Assembly: GCF_041154455.1 (NCBI RefSeq)
Contig: NZ_AP028664.1
Coordinates: forward strand, 869,001-933,000
DNA: 64,000 bases
Direction: 5' to 3'
From: Variovorax sp. V213
Lineage (GTDB): Bacteria; Pseudomonadota; Gammaproteobacteria; Burkholderiales; Burkholderiaceae_C
A model generated the notes under the pieces. The model had not been told where the DNA came from. It made no database searches and was given only the letters and a program-made list of their open reading frames with translations. A program made the translations under genes and the position numbers. Below are positions 63,821-64,000 of the stretch, one piece after another (position 1 is the stretch's first letter; every line of letters begins with the position of its first letter).

Positions 63821-64000
63821 ATGACCTCGAACTCCGGATCCACTGCCTTGCGGGATGCCCGCCGAATCGTCGTCAAGGTCGGTTCCAGCCTCGTGACCAA
63901 CGAGGGGCGGGGCCTCGACGAGGGCGCCATCGGCGAGTGGTGCCGGCAGCTCGCGGTACTGGTGCGCGACGGACGCGAAGTCGTGATGGTGTCGAGCGGC
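63821..64000 (+). CDS. proB: Glutamate 5-kinase, N-terminal part
   Basis: The first 60 residues are in the window; the gene runs off the right edge. MTSNSGSTALRDARRIVVKVGSSLVTNEGRGLDEGAIGEWCRQLAVLVRDGREVVMVSSG contains the KVGSSLV and VMVSSG motifs of the amino-acid-kinase fold in ProB. It catalyses the first step of proline biosynthesis. It lies 85 nt after obgE, the usual obgE-proB order. Confidence 0.93.
   Translation, partial: MTSNSGSTALRDARRIVVKVGSSLVTNEGRGLDEGAIGEWCRQLAVLVRDGREVVMVSSG

Overview
The window reads as a chromosomal segment of a high-GC betaproteobacterium, most likely a Comamonadaceae member close to Variovorax. The basis is gene order typical of that group (spoT-rpoZ-gmk-yicC; pilB-pilC-pilD-coaE-zapD-yacG-mutT-argJ-secA; ispB/rplU-rpmA-obgE-proB), a Bordetella/Comamonas-type porin, a Bug/TctC solute-binding protein and a ureA-hupE-ureB-ureC-ureE-ureF-ureG urease cluster. 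Identification rests on reading translations by eye; no database search was run.

Layout. 1-6965: housekeeping block with spoT (partial), rpoZ, gmk and yicC on the minus strand, then a Ser/Thr kinase - PP2C phosphatase pair, rph, rdgB, hemW and tRNA-Ser(UGA) on the plus strand. 6966-9119: a small decayed island that starts at the 3' end of tRNA-Ser and ends at an exact 17-bp copy of it; it holds gene fragments (an SRAP-peptidase tail, a broken paralog of a small gene) and two short unknown genes. 9120-10514: mostly empty, with one secreted unknown protein. 10515-16592: a synthase-dependent exopolysaccharide cluster (membrane-fusion protein, six-hairpin glycosidase-like protein, cellulose-synthase-like GT2 with PilZ, and a NodT-type outer-membrane factor that is in frame with the GT2). 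16631-20266: HU, small membrane proteins, AsmA-family protein and a universal stress protein. 20381-28832: an envelope-sensing region with a BaeSR-like two-component system, a second orphan response regulator downstream of an accessory BamA paralog, a NERD protein and a porin. A shared GGAGAWWTMTGG element lies in three of its intergenic regions.

28912-30532: a small lipoprotein, a membrane protein with a degenerate histidine-kinase-type ATPase domain, and a secreted unknown. 30542-35628: the urease operon on the minus strand, in which ureA carries an apparent one-base deletion and ureD is absent. 35643-40379: divergent from urease, a large fusion of an NCS1 permease, a Cys-rich segment and a hybrid histidine kinase, followed by a REC-LuxR regulator. 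40429-44391: a beta-barrel unknown, then a LysR regulator divergent from a threonine-synthase-like enzyme and a Bug protein. 44440-60579: the conserved dciA/secA/argJ ... pilDCB block, interrupted by an OafA-type acyltransferase and an AlgI/AlgJ-like O-acetylation pair. 60696-64000: tRNA-Pro(CGG), ispB, rplU, rpmA, obgE and the start of proB.

The most unusual items are the NCS1 permease-Cys cluster-hybrid kinase beside urease, the GT2/outer-membrane-factor in-frame junction, the shared intergenic element around the envelope regulators, the tRNA-Ser island, the frameshifted ureA, and the O-acetylation genes that interrupt a conserved gene block.
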